Shown piece after piece: positions 17,751 to 26,561 of a DNA stretch of 64,000 nt. This stretch comes from Pontibacter aydingkolensis. GTDB lineage: Bacteria; Bacteroidota; Bacteroidia; Cytophagales; Hymenobacteraceae. The position numbers were made by a program, and so were the translations under genes. Where the stretch lies: positions 1-64,000 of the forward strand of contig NZ_JAHYXK010000005.1 of assembly GCF_019443125.1 (NCBI RefSeq), read 5' to 3'. Within the stretch, counting starts at the first letter, position 1. Each line of letters opens with the position of its first letter. The notes under the pieces were generated by a model, which worked only from the letters and a program-made list of their open reading frames with translations, was not told the DNA's origin and searched no databases.

Positions 17751-18170
17751 ATAATTTATGTAAAAGAAAATATAGTATATGTCTAATATATATAGATTCA
17801 ACTATAGTTATTGAACATTTCCATTTACTTAAACCATATGATTAAGTTATACTAAATTCAAAAAATCATATTTAAAGATATAAATAGTGTAAAATATATT
17901 CAATTAGTAATATTTACACTATATCTGACAAAAAGACTTCATTTATGACTGCAATTTTACAACAGTGCAATTTTTTATTATTTAATGTATAAAAGAAGAT
18001 GGGATATGCGTTAAATCAATGCTATTAGAGGTATATTTTTAAGGTTTTAACATCAAATTAACACTTGTGCCTGCCAACTCACACATAATCCTTGAATAAA
18101 TAGTACAATTATAAAAAAAGAGCTCCGCCAATTTAATTTAGCGGAGCTCCCTTATCTTTTAAAAGCACAA
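17751..18170. other. AT-rich intergenic region upstream of the adhesin operon
   Basis: About 420 bases with no gene. Very AT-rich, especially 17755-18060, with many TATA and ATAT tracts. It should hold the promoter of the minus-strand adhesin-PorP-PorE unit, but I could not single out a convincing TTG-19-TAnnTTTG pair. The right end holds the lipA terminator (separate entry). Confidence 0.6.
18111..18149 (-). terminator. Terminator of lipA
   Basis: A perfect nine-base stem GAGCTCCGC / GCGGAGCTC with a 12-base AT loop. On the minus strand it is followed by TTTTTTTAT, so it terminates transcription leaving lipA, whose stop is 22 bases away. Confidence 0.9.
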
Positions 18171-19082
18171 TTAAACATGCACATGTCTTTCGGCATGGTA
18201 CGAAGAACGAACCAGTGGCCCTGACTCCACATATTTTAAACCTCTGCTTAATCCTTCTTCTCTATAATGGTCAAACAGATCAGGGTGGATAAACTCCGCT
18301 ACCTCCAGGTGCATTTTGGTTGGCTGCAGGTACTGGCCCAGTGTAAGTATATCACAACCATTGGCAGCCAGATCGTCCATAGCCTGGTACACTTGTTCGC
18401 GTGTTTCGCCTAAGCCCAGCATGATACCAGTTTTAGTACGCTTGCCATACTCTTTGGTGCGCTTAATCTGCTCCAGGCTTCGATCATACTTTGCCTGAGG
18501 GCGCACCTGGCGGTAAAGCTCCCTTACGGTTTCCATGTTATGCGATACTACTTCCTGCCCCGGTGAGATCATCGTAATCAACGCATCCCAGTTTGCTTTC
18601 ACATCCGGGATAAGGGTTTCGATAGTAGTAATCGGGGATAGCTCTTTTACCAGTCTTACTGTTTCGTGCCAGATAGCGGCACCGCGGTCTTTCAGTTCGT
18701 CGCGGTTGACGGATGTAATAACAGCATGTTTCACACCCATTAGCTGTATCGCCTCTGCCACACGGCGCGGCTCATCTTCGTCGTACTCGTTAGGGCGGCC
18801 GGTAGCTACTGCGCAAAATGAGCAGCTGCGTGTACACACATTACCTAATATCATAAACGTGGCTGTACCAGCGCCCCAGCACTCACCCATGTTCGGGCAA
18901 TTGCCGCTTTCGCAGATGGTGTGCAGCTTATACTCGTCTACTATACTTCTTACTTTAGCATATTCCTTCCCAACCGGCAGCTTTACACGAAGCCAGTTTG
19001 GCTTGCGCGGTTTACCTAAAGCATTAAGCCCTTCGGGTGTGGCGTTGGGCTGTATAACCGGAAGTGTAATCAAATCGTCCAT
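18171..19082 (-). CDS. lipA: Lipoyl synthase
   Basis: 303 residues, normal for the family. This radical SAM enzyme inserts two sulfur atoms into octanoyl groups on lipoyl proteins. Both iron-sulfur sites are visible: the auxiliary cluster cysteines 57, 62 and 68 ([12 protein letters not shown]) and the radical SAM cysteines 83, 87 and 90 (CTRSCSFC). The C-terminal auxiliary-cluster serine motif appears as PLVRSSYHA. Its products are needed by the glycine cleavage H protein (gcvP is in this window) and by the E2 partner of the fused E1 at 21.5 kb. lipB is not adjacent. Confidence 0.98.
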   Translation of the reverse strand: MDDLITLPVIQPNATPEGLNALGKPRKPNWLRVKLPVGKEYAKVRSIVDEYKLHTICESGNCPNMGECWGAGTATFMILGNVCTRSCSFCAVATGRPNEYDEDEPRRVAEAIQLMGVKHAVITSVNRDELKDRGAAIWHETVRLVKELSPITTIETLIPDVKANWDALITMISPGQEVVSHNMETVRELYRQVRPQAKYDRSLEQIKRTKEYGKRTKTGIMLGLGETREQVYQAMDDLAANGCDILTLGQYLQPTKMHLEVAEFIHPDLFDHYREEGLSRGLKYVESGPLVRSSYHAERHVHV

Positions 19083-19149
19083 GGTTGCAAAGATAGGAAG
19101 TTATGCATTAAGAGTTTAGCCATTGGCTAAGATTTGTGCAGGCACATGA

Positions 19150-19183
19150 GTATACAAGCACTCTCTCGTAACAGTGCTTATAC
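19150..19183. promoter_or_regulatory. Inverted repeat upstream of lipA
   Basis: GTATACAAGCACT and AGTGCTTATAC face each other across about ten bases, with one small offset between arms. There is no T-tract on either side, so a terminator is unlikely. It lies between the upstream barrel protein gene and lipA (both minus strand), about 70 bases ahead of the lipA start, and could be an operator. Confidence 0.4.
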
Positions 19184-19206
19184 TTTAAATGTTCGCAGGT
19201 AAAGTT

Positions 19207-19938
19207 TTATTTACGGCGGCCGTAGTATAAATTGAGGTATACAGAGGTAAAAAGCTGCTCATTTTCGGCTTGTGGGATGATCACCATTTCTTTCGGGAAA
19301 AGCTCCAGCATAAAGCCAACTTCAATACCGGCTATACTTTCGCGGTAGCGGCCATACTCAAAGCTCAGGCCTCCTTTTATATGTGCTCCAAAGTTTACAT
19401 TAGACTCGCTAAGACCCTGAAACACGGTGCCGTTTCCCATAATATTTTCCAGGCTGCGGTGCTTTTGCGGGTCATACTGTTCTGTGCGGATATCTTCGCC
19501 GCCTGGGCCGCCATAGTTATAACGGATGTAATATGGCGCCAATAAGCCAAGCGATGGCCCAGCGGCAGCAATGGCATTTACCTGCACCCCTGACTCTGCT
19601 GCTTTTCTGAAAAGGACAAACTCACGGCCATAGTGCGGGCGTATCACAAAAAGGTAGTTTTGCTTTCCGGCAATAAACTGATCTCCTGTTTCGCTGTAAA
19701 GCCGGTTCTCTTTCGGGTGTTTGATCTCTACAATCTCCAGGCCGCCAAACTGATACATACGATTGTTCATAGGATACACAGACCTAACAAAGACGCCTCC
19801 AATCAGCCCGCCATTGGAGTTAAAGTTAACACCGTAGCTCAACTCATTCTCAAAGCTTTCGTCTTCTTCGGATTGCGCGGTTGCCGTTAACGACAACCCC
19901 AAAGCAAATGCAAGTATAAATGAAAGGTATCTTACCAC
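19207..19938 (-). CDS. Predicted outer-membrane beta-barrel protein, unknown function
   Basis: 243 residues. The start appears to be GTG (19936-19938), since no in-frame ATG precedes the signal peptide (residues 1-22, ending TATAQ). An acidic stretch (SEEDESFENE) follows, then alternating strands with many aromatic residues and a final FTSVYLNLYYG strand ending in basic residues, a pattern typical of small outer-membrane barrels. I do not recognise a named family. It lies upstream of lipA on the same strand with a 124-base gap. Confidence 0.7.
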   Translation of the reverse strand: MVRYLSFILAFALGLSLTATAQSEEDESFENELSYGVNFNSNGGLIGGVFVRSVYPMNNRMYQFGGLEIVEIKHPKENRLYSETGDQFIAGKQNYLFVIRPHYGREFVLFRKAAESGVQVNAIAAAGPSLGLLAPYYIRYNYGGPGGEDIRTEQYDPQKHRSLENIMGNGTVFQGLSESNVNFGAHIKGGLSFEYGRYRESIAGIEVGFMLELFPKEMVIIPQAENEQLFTSVYLNLYYGRRK

Positions 19939-20009
19939 CCGATTATTAATTTATAGTTAGATAAAAGTAACTAAATTTACGCGGTATTCAAAACTATAGT
20001 TAACACCCC

Positions 20010-20414
20010 ATGACAACCATAAAGAGCTCATATAAAGGCGACTTACGCACAACTGCCACACACGTTGCCTCTACAAACACCATTATAACCGACGCCCCTG
20101 TAGACAATAACGGCAAAGGCGAGGCTTTTTCACCAACCGATCTGGTTTGCGCCGCTCTGGGCAGCTGCATGATGACCATTATGGGCATTACGGCTAACCG
20201 CTGCAGCATAAACATAGAGGGCATGGAAATAGACATCGTAAAAGTAATGGCTGCAGAACCACGCCGCATTGCGGAGATTATACTTAACTTTAAAATGCCT
20301 TCTAACAGCTATACCGCTAAAGATAAAGCTATACTTGAGAACGCTGCCCGCACCTGCCCGGTAGCCCTAAGCCTTCACCCTGATATTAAACAGACGATCA
20401 GCTTCCAGTACTAA
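20010..20414 (+). CDS. OsmC family hydroperoxide-reducing protein
   Basis: 134 residues, typical of OsmC/Ohr-like proteins, which reduce organic hydroperoxides through two cysteines. The two expected sites are present: Cys53 in ALGSCMMT and Cys116 in ARTCPVA, with the family's SPTDLVCAALG helix before the first. It is convergent with a YtxJ-type redox gene 35 bases away, so two thiol-redox proteins sit side by side. OsmC is preferred to Ohr on sequence pattern, though subgroup assignment is not certain. Confidence 0.9.
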   Translation: MTTIKSSYKGDLRTTATHVASTNTIITDAPVDNNGKGEAFSPTDLVCAALGSCMMTIMGITANRCSINIEGMEIDIVKVMAAEPRRIAEIILNFKMPSNSYTAKDKAILENAARTCPVALSLHPDIKQTISFQY

Positions 20415-20449
20415 CATACTTAAAACGGCATGGCACAAAGTATAAGTTG

Positions 20450-20791
20450 CTATGCCGTTATTTTTTTCTTCAGCGCATCCACGCTTATGCTCAGGTGCGA
20501 TGCGTCGTACGTGCACATGCCGTCCTGAACCAGCAATAGCTGTGGCGACTGATGTGTTACATGCAGCACATCTGCCACCTCATTGGAAACAGGCCTGTAG
20601 CTTAGCAGATCCAGGTAATAAGGTTTTACGTGGTCCAGGCCGGCTCCCTGCCATTGGCGCTCCAGGCGGCTTTTGGCCGTTGAGCTGATAGAGCAGGCGG
20701 TGCTATGCTTAAAAATAACAACAGGAGTTTCTTTAGACTCCTGCAATACTTCATCCAATTGTTCTGTACTTGTAAGCGGATGCCAGTTCAT
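20450..20791 (-). CDS. ytxJ: YtxJ family bacillithiol-system redox protein
   Basis: A 113-residue thioredoxin-fold protein with a single redox cysteine in KHSTACSIS near residue 33. Members are monothiol bacilliredoxin-like proteins, thought to remove bacillithiol from oxidised proteins. There is no signal peptide, so it is cytosolic. Presence of this family suggests that the organism makes bacillithiol, as some Bacteroidota do, but none of the biosynthesis genes are here. The name is from family resemblance. Confidence 0.8.
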   Translation of the reverse strand: MNWHPLTSTEQLDEVLQESKETPVVIFKHSTACSISSTAKSRLERQWQGAGLDHVKPYYLDLLSYRPVSNEVADVLHVTHQSPQLLLVQDGMCTYDASHLSISVDALKKKITA

Positions 20792-20820
20792 AAAATATTC
20801 TCTTCCTCAGTGTTCAACAG

Positions 20821-21162
20821 TTAATTACTACGCTGCTTTTTCTTTCGTGAAAAAAGGCGCTTCTTTTTTACGGGCTCACCGGCATCGTTAAACTGATACC
20901 GTTTCCGTTCGTCTTTCTTTGCACGCTTACGGCCAGATTCCCCTATTTTAAATTTATAGGTATTAACATTCAGATGAGTGTCTTTGTACTGCGCTTCAAC
21001 AGTGTCAGCCTGTCTTAAGAACTTTTTGCGTTGCTGCTTATGGTTATCAGACGATTTATGGCTGATCTGCGCAAAAGCAGGTGTAGCTGCCAGTAACAAA
21101 ATAACTAACAGACTACATAACCACTTAGGGTCTACCCGAAAAACAGAAATCACATCACACAT
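20821..21162 (-). CDS. Small basic secreted protein, unknown function
   Basis: 113 residues from the ATG at 21162; a GTG two codons earlier is possible. A hydrophobic segment (about 14-30, LCSLLVILLLAATPAFAQ) looks like a signal peptide. The mature part is very basic and ends in KKKRLFSRKKKQR. The next gene on the same strand codes for a small lipoprotein with a similar end (KKRGLFNRL), so the pair may share an origin or a binding target. No domain is recognised. Confidence 0.6.
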   Translation of the reverse strand: MCDVISVFRVDPKWLCSLLVILLLAATPAFAQISHKSSDNHKQQRKKFLRQADTVEAQYKDTHLNVNTYKFKIGESGRKRAKKDERKRYQFNDAGEPVKKKRLFSRKKKQRSN

Positions 21163-21209
21163 CTTCACATTTGCTGTTTAGTAGCTTATACTCTTTTGGA
21201 GCTAGCTTG

Positions 21210-21443
21210 TTATAAACGGTTAAACAGTCCCCGCTTTTTTTGTACACGGCCATTTTTGTCCATTGGTACCGATATCCCCTCCAGGCTTTGACTGTTCTTC
21301 CCTTTCACACTTATTTTGCTGCTTTTGCCAGGCGGTTTGGGGCAACGCAGAATACCTTTATGCTGGCAGCTGCCGAGTAGTATAAACAGACTCAGCAACG
21401 GCAACAGAATAAAAGTTAGTTTTATACTTGAGGGCTTTAACAT
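21210..21443 (-). CDS. Small lipoprotein with basic tail, unknown function
   Basis: 77 residues. The signal peptide ends in a lipobox (LLGSC), so the mature product is only about 52 residues and probably lipid-anchored. It is rich in Lys and Pro and ends in KKRGLFNRL, resembling the end of its downstream neighbour. It lies 18 bases downstream of the fused E1 gene on the same strand, so it may be cotranscribed with it. No family is recognised. Confidence 0.6.
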   Translation of the reverse strand: MLKPSSIKLTFILLPLLSLFILLGSCQHKGILRCPKPPGKSSKISVKGKNSQSLEGISVPMDKNGRVQKKRGLFNRL

Positions 21444-21460
21444 AGTTTGACTGTTCGTTC

Positions 21461-23440
21461 TTAATAAGAAAGCATGGCTTCTACCTTTTCGCGCAAGCGC
21501 TGTTTTGGCAAAAACTCCTGTTCCAGTGGTGGTGCAAACGGAACAGCAGTATCTAAACTGGCTACACGCGCCACAGGTGCGTCCAACAGTTCAAAGCAAT
21601 GCTCACTAATCCAGGCAGCAATTTCTCCGCCTATGCCACCTGTTAATGTATCTTCGTGCAGAATAAGTACTCTTCCGGTTTTGGCTACAGCTGCTCTAAC
21701 AGCCTCTTTATCCCAAGGCAACAGCGAACGCAAATCCAGTATTTCCAGACTTGCATCTGTTAACTCCTGCTGCAACTGTTTTGCCCAGTGCACACCCATA
21801 CCATACGTAATGATGGTCAGGTCTGTTCCTTCGGCCACGGTTCTGGCCTTTCCTATCTCTACAGTATAGTAGTCATCCGGTATCTCCTGAGAGATAGAAC
21901 GATACAGCATTTTGTGCTCGAAATACATCACCGGGTTTGGATCTTCAAGTGCTGCATTGAGCAAGCCTTTAGCATCATAAGGAGAAGATGGGTATACTAT
22001 CTTTAAACCAGGCGTATGAAAGAACCAGGCCTCGTTACTTTGCGAGTGGAACGGACCTGCTGCTGAGCCGGCACCTGTTGGCATTCGCACCACTACATCG
22101 GCATTTTGGCCCCAGCGGTAGTGGCTCTTGGCCAGGTTATTTACAATCTGGCTGAAACCTGCACTCACAAAGTCGGCAAACTGCATCTCTACCATGCTTT
22201 TCTGCCCGCGCACCGACATACCCAGACCAATGCCAAGTATAGCCGACTCACAAAGCGGTGTGTTACGCACCCGGTCTTTCCCGAATCTATCAACAAAGCC
22301 CTCTGTAATCTTAAATACGCCGCCATACTCTGCAATATCCTGCCCCATCAGCACCAGCTCCGGGTAACGCTCCATACTTTGGTGCAGCGCATCCGAAATG
22401 GCATCCACAAAACGGCGTTCTGTTTTCACATCCGACGCAGGCTTTATCACCTCCTGGTCAAACGGCTTGTACATATCCTCCAGTTCTTCCTGGCGATTGG
22501 CCACAGGCATCGGTGTAGAAAAAGCAGTCTGTAAACCGTCTTCAATCTCGGCTTTCAGTTCTTCTTTTATACTTTCCATAGTCTTCTGCGTCAGCACCAG
22601 TTCCTCCAGCAGATACTTCTCAAAGTTCTCTACCGGGTCTTTCTTAGCCCATTTCTCAAACAGCTCCTGTGGCACATACTTGGTACCGCTGGCTTCTTCG
22701 TGACCGCGCATTCTGAAGGTCATAGCCTCGATCAGCATAGGGCGCGGGTTCTTACGAATGCTAGCTGCTGCCTGGCGCACGGTATCGTATACTTCCAGCA
22801 AATTATTTCCGTCTACCTGAAGGGCATCAATACCATAGGCAGGACCTTTGTCTATAAACTGGTTAAACTTAAACTGCTCGTTGCTTGGCGTAGACAAACC
22901 ATAACCGTTATTCTCGATCATGAAAATAACTGGCAGGCTCCACACAGCAGCCACATTCAGCGCCTCATGGAAATCGCCTTCGCTTGCTCCACCATCGCCA
23001 CTAAATACCAGCGTTACTTTCTCTTTTTTCTCCAGCAGGTCTGCCAACGCGATACCGTCTGCCACAGCTAATTGCGGTCCCAGGTGTGATATCATGCCTA
23101 CTATGTGGTGCTCGTTCGTGCCGAAGTGGAAAGAGCGGTCGCGGCCTTTTGTATAGCCGGTGGTTTTGCCCTGGAACTGCGCAAATAATCTATCTAATGG
23201 AATATCGCGGCTTGTAAAAACACCCAGGTTACGGTGCAGTGGCAGAATATACTCATCTTTCTCTAGCGCCAACGCCGACCCAACTGAGATGGCCTCTTGC
23301 CCGATACCCGAAAACCACTTGCTTATTTTACCCTGGCGCAGCAGCACAAGCATACGCTCTTCTATCATGCGGGGCTTAAGTATAGCTTTATATAATGCTA
23401 ACAGTTCGTCGTCGGAGTATTCTTTGCGATTGTAGTTCAT
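21461..23440 (-). CDS. 2-oxoacid dehydrogenase E1, alpha and beta subunits fused
   Basis: 659 residues from the ATG at 23440. A longer frame to 23491 adds 17 residues that do not fit the family. The N-terminal half is E1-alpha with the thiamine diphosphate motif GDGGASEGDFHEALN ... ENNGYG; the C-terminal half is E1-beta (LMGQDIAEYGGVFKIT, MPTGAGSAAGPFHSQ, and a transketolase C-terminal domain). Such fused E1s decarboxylate pyruvate or branched-chain 2-oxoacids and pass the acyl group to lipoylated E2. The motifs fit the branched-chain type slightly better, but the substrate is uncertain. E2 and E3 are not nearby. Confidence 0.92.
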   Translation of the reverse strand: MNYNRKEYSDDELLALYKAILKPRMIEERMLVLLRQGKISKWFSGIGQEAISVGSALALEKDEYILPLHRNLGVFTSRDIPLDRLFAQFQGKTTGYTKGRDRSFHFGTNEHHIVGMISHLGPQLAVADGIALADLLEKKEKVTLVFSGDGGASEGDFHEALNVAAVWSLPVIFMIENNGYGLSTPSNEQFKFNQFIDKGPAYGIDALQVDGNNLLEVYDTVRQAAASIRKNPRPMLIEAMTFRMRGHEEASGTKYVPQELFEKWAKKDPVENFEKYLLEELVLTQKTMESIKEELKAEIEDGLQTAFSTPMPVANRQEELEDMYKPFDQEVIKPASDVKTERRFVDAISDALHQSMERYPELVLMGQDIAEYGGVFKITEGFVDRFGKDRVRNTPLCESAILGIGLGMSVRGQKSMVEMQFADFVSAGFSQIVNNLAKSHYRWGQNADVVVRMPTGAGSAAGPFHSQSNEAWFFHTPGLKIVYPSSPYDAKGLLNAALEDPNPVMYFEHKMLYRSISQEIPDDYYTVEIGKARTVAEGTDLTIITYGMGVHWAKQLQQELTDASLEILDLRSLLPWDKEAVRAAVAKTGRVLILHEDTLTGGIGGEIAAWISEHCFELLDAPVARVASLDTAVPFAPPLEQEFLPKQRLREKVEAMLSY

Positions 23441-23491
23441 CTTAAAAAACGGAAACTTCGTTATAGTTGGGCAAGTTACTATATTAGGCAT

Positions 23492-23510
23492 AGCAACAAA
23501 AGTTGTTGCT
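23492..23510. promoter_or_regulatory. Inverted repeat between divergent E1 and M16 peptidase genes
   Basis: AGCAACAA, a three-base centre and TTGTTGCT form a perfect 8-base-arm inverted repeat in the 200-base gap between two divergent genes. Its position suits an operator acting on one or both genes; no regulator is known. Confidence 0.4.
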
Positions 23511-23642
23511 AATTTATACTTTTGTCTTATACTTTGACAAAGGACTTTCTAACAAAAGACAAAGGACTACTATAACACCGATCATAATGCCTTAGTATAC
23601 TTTAAGGTCTTTTGTCTATTAATCTTATGTCTCAAATAAAAT

Positions 23643-24902
23643 ATGATACAATTTAAAGAATTTACGCTGGATAATGGGTTGCGCGTAATTGTGCACGAAG
23701 ACCATACTTCACCAATGGCTGTACTGAACGTGCTGTACGATGTAGGATCCCGTGACGAAGAAGAGGCGCATACAGGTTTTGCCCATTTGTTTGAGCACCT
23801 GATGTTTAGCGGCTCCATTAACATACACAGCTACGACGAACCCCTGCAGCGCGTAGGCGGAGAGAACAACGCCTTTACTAGTCCCGACATTACCAACTAC
23901 TACTTATCGGTGCCTGCCCAAAATGTGGAAACAGGTTTCTGGCTGGAGTCGGACCGCATGATGGAACTGCTGTTTAGCGAGCACGGCCTGGAAGTACAGC
24001 GCAAAGTAGTGGTAGAAGAGTTTAAGCAGAATTACTTGAACCAGCCTTATGGTGATGTGTGGCTGAAGCTGCGCCCATTGGCCTATAAAGAGCACCCTTA
24101 CAAATGGGCTACCATTGGTAAGGAGATTTCGCACATAGAGGATGCCACCATGGAAATTGTACGGTCTTTCTTTAAAAAGCATTACTCGCCGAGCAATGCC
24201 ATACTTGTAGTGGCTGGCAACATTACTTTTGATAAAGCCAAAGAGCTTACCGAGAAGTGGTTTGGCCCAATACCTTCCGGCGAAAAGTATGTGCGCAATA
24301 TAAAACCAGAGCCAAAGCAAACGGAGCCGCGTGTATTGGAGGTTTCTGCCGATGTACCGCTTAGCGCTATTTACAAAGCCTATCACATGCCTAACCGCAC
24401 GCACCAGGATTATTATGCCGTAGACCTGATCAGCGACATACTTGGCCGTGGCAAATCAAGTAGGTTATACGATAGGCTGGTGAAGGATCAGAAGTTATTC
24501 AACTCCATCTCTGCCTCAGTTTCAGGATCTATAGAAGAAGGTTTACTAATGATTCAGGGCAAACTGAACGAAGGTGTGAACCTGGAGGAGGCAAACGCTG
24601 CCATCGAAGCTATTAATCAGGAGCTGATGGATAGCCTTGTGGATGAGCATGAACTCAATAAAGTTAAGAACCAAGCCGAAACCAGTTTGGTATTCTCTGA
24701 GATTGAGCTTTTGAACCGCGCCATGAACCTTGCCTATGGTAAACTATTGGGCGATGCGAACTTTGTAAACACTGAAGGAGAGAAGATACAAGCCGTAACG
24801 CCTGCCGATATTCAGCGCTGTGCTAAACAAGTGCTTGACCCGAACAACTGCTCTACTTTGCTGTACAAGGCTGAGAAGAAACAGGAGGCAGTAGAGGCCT
24901 AA
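23643..24902 (+). CDS. M16 family zinc metallopeptidase
   Basis: 419 residues, one M16 (pitrilysin/processing peptidase) unit. The inverted zinc motif HxxEH is present as HLFEH near residue 46, with the downstream Glu in VVVEEFKQN near residue 126. The C-terminal inactive half follows. No signal peptide is evident, so the protein may be cytosolic or exported another way. Bacteroidota often encode two adjacent M16 proteins as a pair; only one is here. A strong terminator follows. Confidence 0.92.
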   Translation: MIQFKEFTLDNGLRVIVHEDHTSPMAVLNVLYDVGSRDEEEAHTGFAHLFEHLMFSGSINIHSYDEPLQRVGGENNAFTSPDITNYYLSVPAQNVETGFWLESDRMMELLFSEHGLEVQRKVVVEEFKQNYLNQPYGDVWLKLRPLAYKEHPYKWATIGKEISHIEDATMEIVRSFFKKHYSPSNAILVVAGNITFDKAKELTEKWFGPIPSGEKYVRNIKPEPKQTEPRVLEVSADVPLSAIYKAYHMPNRTHQDYYAVDLISDILGRGKSSRLYDRLVKDQKLFNSISASVSGSIEEGLLMIQGKLNEGVNLEEANAAIEAINQELMDSLVDEHELNKVKNQAETSLVFSEIELLNRAMNLAYGKLLGDANFVNTEGEKIQAVTPADIQRCAKQVLDPNNCSTLLYKAEKKQEAVEA

Positions 24903-24925
24903 ATTGTATTTAAATTTATACTTGG

Positions 24926-24954
24926 GAAGCGGCTTGTGCCGCTTCTTCTTTTTG
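24926..24954 (+). terminator. Terminator of the M16 peptidase gene
   Basis: GAAGCGGC / GCCGCTTC with a TTGT loop, followed by TTCTTTTTG, begins 24 bases after the stop. Confidence 0.85.
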
Positions 24955-24977
24955 ATGTTAGTTGTTCTGATAGTTTA

Positions 24978-25016
24978 ATCATCTCCCTGCGCCCTTCTAA
25001 GGGGGCAGGGAGATGA
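24978..25016. repeat. GC-rich hairpin repeat (REP-like)
   Basis: ATCATCTCCCTGCGCCC is followed after eight bases by its near-perfect complement (one mismatch in 17). It is separate from the terminator just upstream. A similar CCCTCC/GGAGGG hairpin occurs near 44443-44470, suggesting a dispersed repeat family. Confidence 0.6.
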
Positions 25017-25096
25017 TCTGTAGGCTTGAATAAACAGCTGTATTAAATCACAGGTCACAAATAACACCATTTAGACAGAACCTTTCCCACCCCACA

Positions 25097-25127
25097 TTTG
25101 TATATACAAACAACATCTTTATATTTG
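25097..25127 (+). promoter_or_regulatory. Promoter of the marR-type gene with palindromic operator
   Basis: TTTG at 25097-25100, a spacer of exactly 19 bases and TATATTTG at 25120-25127 make a perfect Bacteroidota promoter, 20 bases before the ATG. The perfect 14-base palindrome TTTGTATATACAAA (25097-25110) covers the -33 element, so a bound regulator would block it. A related site lies before the aldo-keto reductase gene. Confidence 0.7.
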
Positions 25128-25146
25128 CACCGCTTAAGCAGGACAA

Positions 25147-25596
25147 ATGCGCATAGAAGACGAAATACACCAGAAGCACTTTAAAGACGATTACCGCCGT
25201 TTGATGGCTAACCTGTTGTTCACGAACAATTGGGTAAACCAACAGGTGATGCCGTTTTTTAAGAATCTGGGTCTTACGTTACAACAGCATAATGTATTGG
25301 CTATACTTAGAGGGCAGCACCCCGATCCGGTTTGTTTTGGCGATATTCAGAACCGCATGGTAGACCGCAACTCCAACGTAACCCGCCTGATTGATAAGCT
25401 GATTGAGAAAGGCTATGTTACACGTGACATCTGCGCTGCCAACCGACGCATGATAGAAGTCCGGATAACAGAAAAGGGGCTTGAGAAACTGGCCCAGGTA
25501 GATGAGAAATCGCCGGAGCTTTTTGCCAAATTCCATAACCTTTCGCGGGACGAAGCTGTTATGGCAAGTAACTTATTAGACAGGCTTAGAGGATAA
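25147..25596 (+). CDS. MarR family transcriptional regulator
   Basis: 149 residues with the winged helix-turn-helix of MarR proteins: LRGQHPDPVCFGDIQNRM (helices before recognition), VDRNSNVTRLIDKLIEKGYV (recognition helix) and a wing near CAANRRMIEVRITEKG. These are dimeric repressors that release DNA on binding ligands or on oxidation. Cys residues occur near the recognition region (VCFGD, DICAAN), so redox sensing is possible. The downstream genes encode an aldo-keto reductase and an Old Yellow Enzyme, and matching operator-like sites lie ahead of both this gene and the reductase. The likely role is an electrophile- or aldehyde-responsive repressor, by analogy with NemR-type systems. Confidence 0.93.
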   Translation: MRIEDEIHQKHFKDDYRRLMANLLFTNNWVNQQVMPFFKNLGLTLQQHNVLAILRGQHPDPVCFGDIQNRMVDRNSNVTRLIDKLIEKGYVTRDICAANRRMIEVRITEKGLEKLAQVDEKSPELFAKFHNLSRDEAVMASNLLDRLRG

Positions 25597-25612
25597 GCTA
25601 TTTTTTTGAATT

Positions 25613-25630
25613 TATATTTGTACATACAAG
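25613..25630 (+). promoter_or_regulatory. -7 element with second MarR-type operator before aldo-keto reductase
   Basis: TATATTTG (25613-25620) is a perfect -7 element. TTTGTACATACAAG (25617-25630) matches 12 of 14 bases of the palindrome before the marR-type gene and overlaps the -7 box. No good -33 element is present at the expected spacing, so the promoter could be weak or activator-dependent. Confidence 0.55.
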
Positions 25631-25649
25631 TAATGTACGAACCCTAATT

Positions 25650-26468
25650 ATGAAAGAAGTTAAAATAAAAGGAGCAACGATACCAGCCTTAGGGTTGGGG
25701 ACTTTTCAGCTGGAAGACATCAAAGCATTTGAGATAACGCAGGCAGCTATTGCAGAAGGCTACCGCCACATCGATACTGCCCAGATTTATAGAAACGAAG
25801 AAGGCGTAGGCCGTGCTATTGAGGCAGCAGATGTTGCCAGAAAAGAGATCTTCCTGACAACCAAAGTATGGCGTGAGAGCCTTTCTAAAAAAGATTTTCT
25901 ACCATCGGTGGAGCAGAGCCTTAAAAAGCTGAAAACCGACTACGTAGACCTGCTGCTGATACATTGGCCGAATGCGAATGTGCCTGTGGCTGAGTATATG
26001 GAAGAACTGATGAAAGCGCAAGAGAAAGGCTACACCAGGTACATCGGCGTAAGCAACCACCCTACCAAACTGTTAAACGAGGTACTGGCTACTGGTGCCA
26101 ACATCATTACAAACCAGGTGGAGTATCATCCGCTTATTAATCAGGATAAACTTTATACTTACCTGCAGCAGCACAACCTTACACTAACCGCCTACAGCCC
26201 TATTGCGCAAGGCAAAGTTATCGGTAACCCTGTGCTAAAAAGCATAGCCGATAAGTATGGTAAAAACGAAGTACAGGTATCGCTGCGCTGGCTGATGCAG
26301 CAGGACAATGTTTTGGCCATCCCGAGAACATCGAACTTAAATCACCTCAAATCAAATATAGGTGTGTTCGACTTTGAACTGACGCAGGAGGAGGTAAGCC
26401 AGATAGACCAGCTAAAGAAAGATAACATACGCGTTATCAACCCATCCTTCGCCCCAAACTGGGACTAG
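25650..26468 (+). CDS. Aldo/keto reductase
   Basis: 272 residues, a cytosolic NADPH-dependent carbonyl reductase with a TIM barrel. The catalytic tetrad is visible as Asp42, Tyr47, Lys72 and His105 (HIDTAQIYRNE, TTKVW, LIHWP). The C-terminal cofactor-binding part includes IPRTSNLNHLKSNIGV. It resembles the 2,5-diketo-gluconate reductase/YtbE-like group; the natural substrate may be methylglyoxal or another reactive aldehyde. It lies 53 bases after the MarR-type gene and probably belongs to its regulon. Confidence 0.95.
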   Translation: MKEVKIKGATIPALGLGTFQLEDIKAFEITQAAIAEGYRHIDTAQIYRNEEGVGRAIEAADVARKEIFLTTKVWRESLSKKDFLPSVEQSLKKLKTDYVDLLLIHWPNANVPVAEYMEELMKAQEKGYTRYIGVSNHPTKLLNEVLATGANIITNQVEYHPLINQDKLYTYLQQHNLTLTAYSPIAQGKVIGNPVLKSIADKYGKNEVQVSLRWLMQQDNVLAIPRTSNLNHLKSNIGVFDFELTQEEVSQIDQLKKDNIRVINPSFAPNWD

Positions 26469-26561
26469 GTTCAATTTTGAATGAGTGATTGAGTGAGTTT
26501 AGGAAAACTGATTCACGTTTCGCTCAACAATTCAACTATCAACAATTTAACAATCCAACTT

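Noticed and set aside
14643..17754. Long plus-strand frames opposite the adhesin gene
   Set aside because: They are complements of the repeated adhesin modules; the minus-strand reading has a signal peptide, known domains and a sorting domain.
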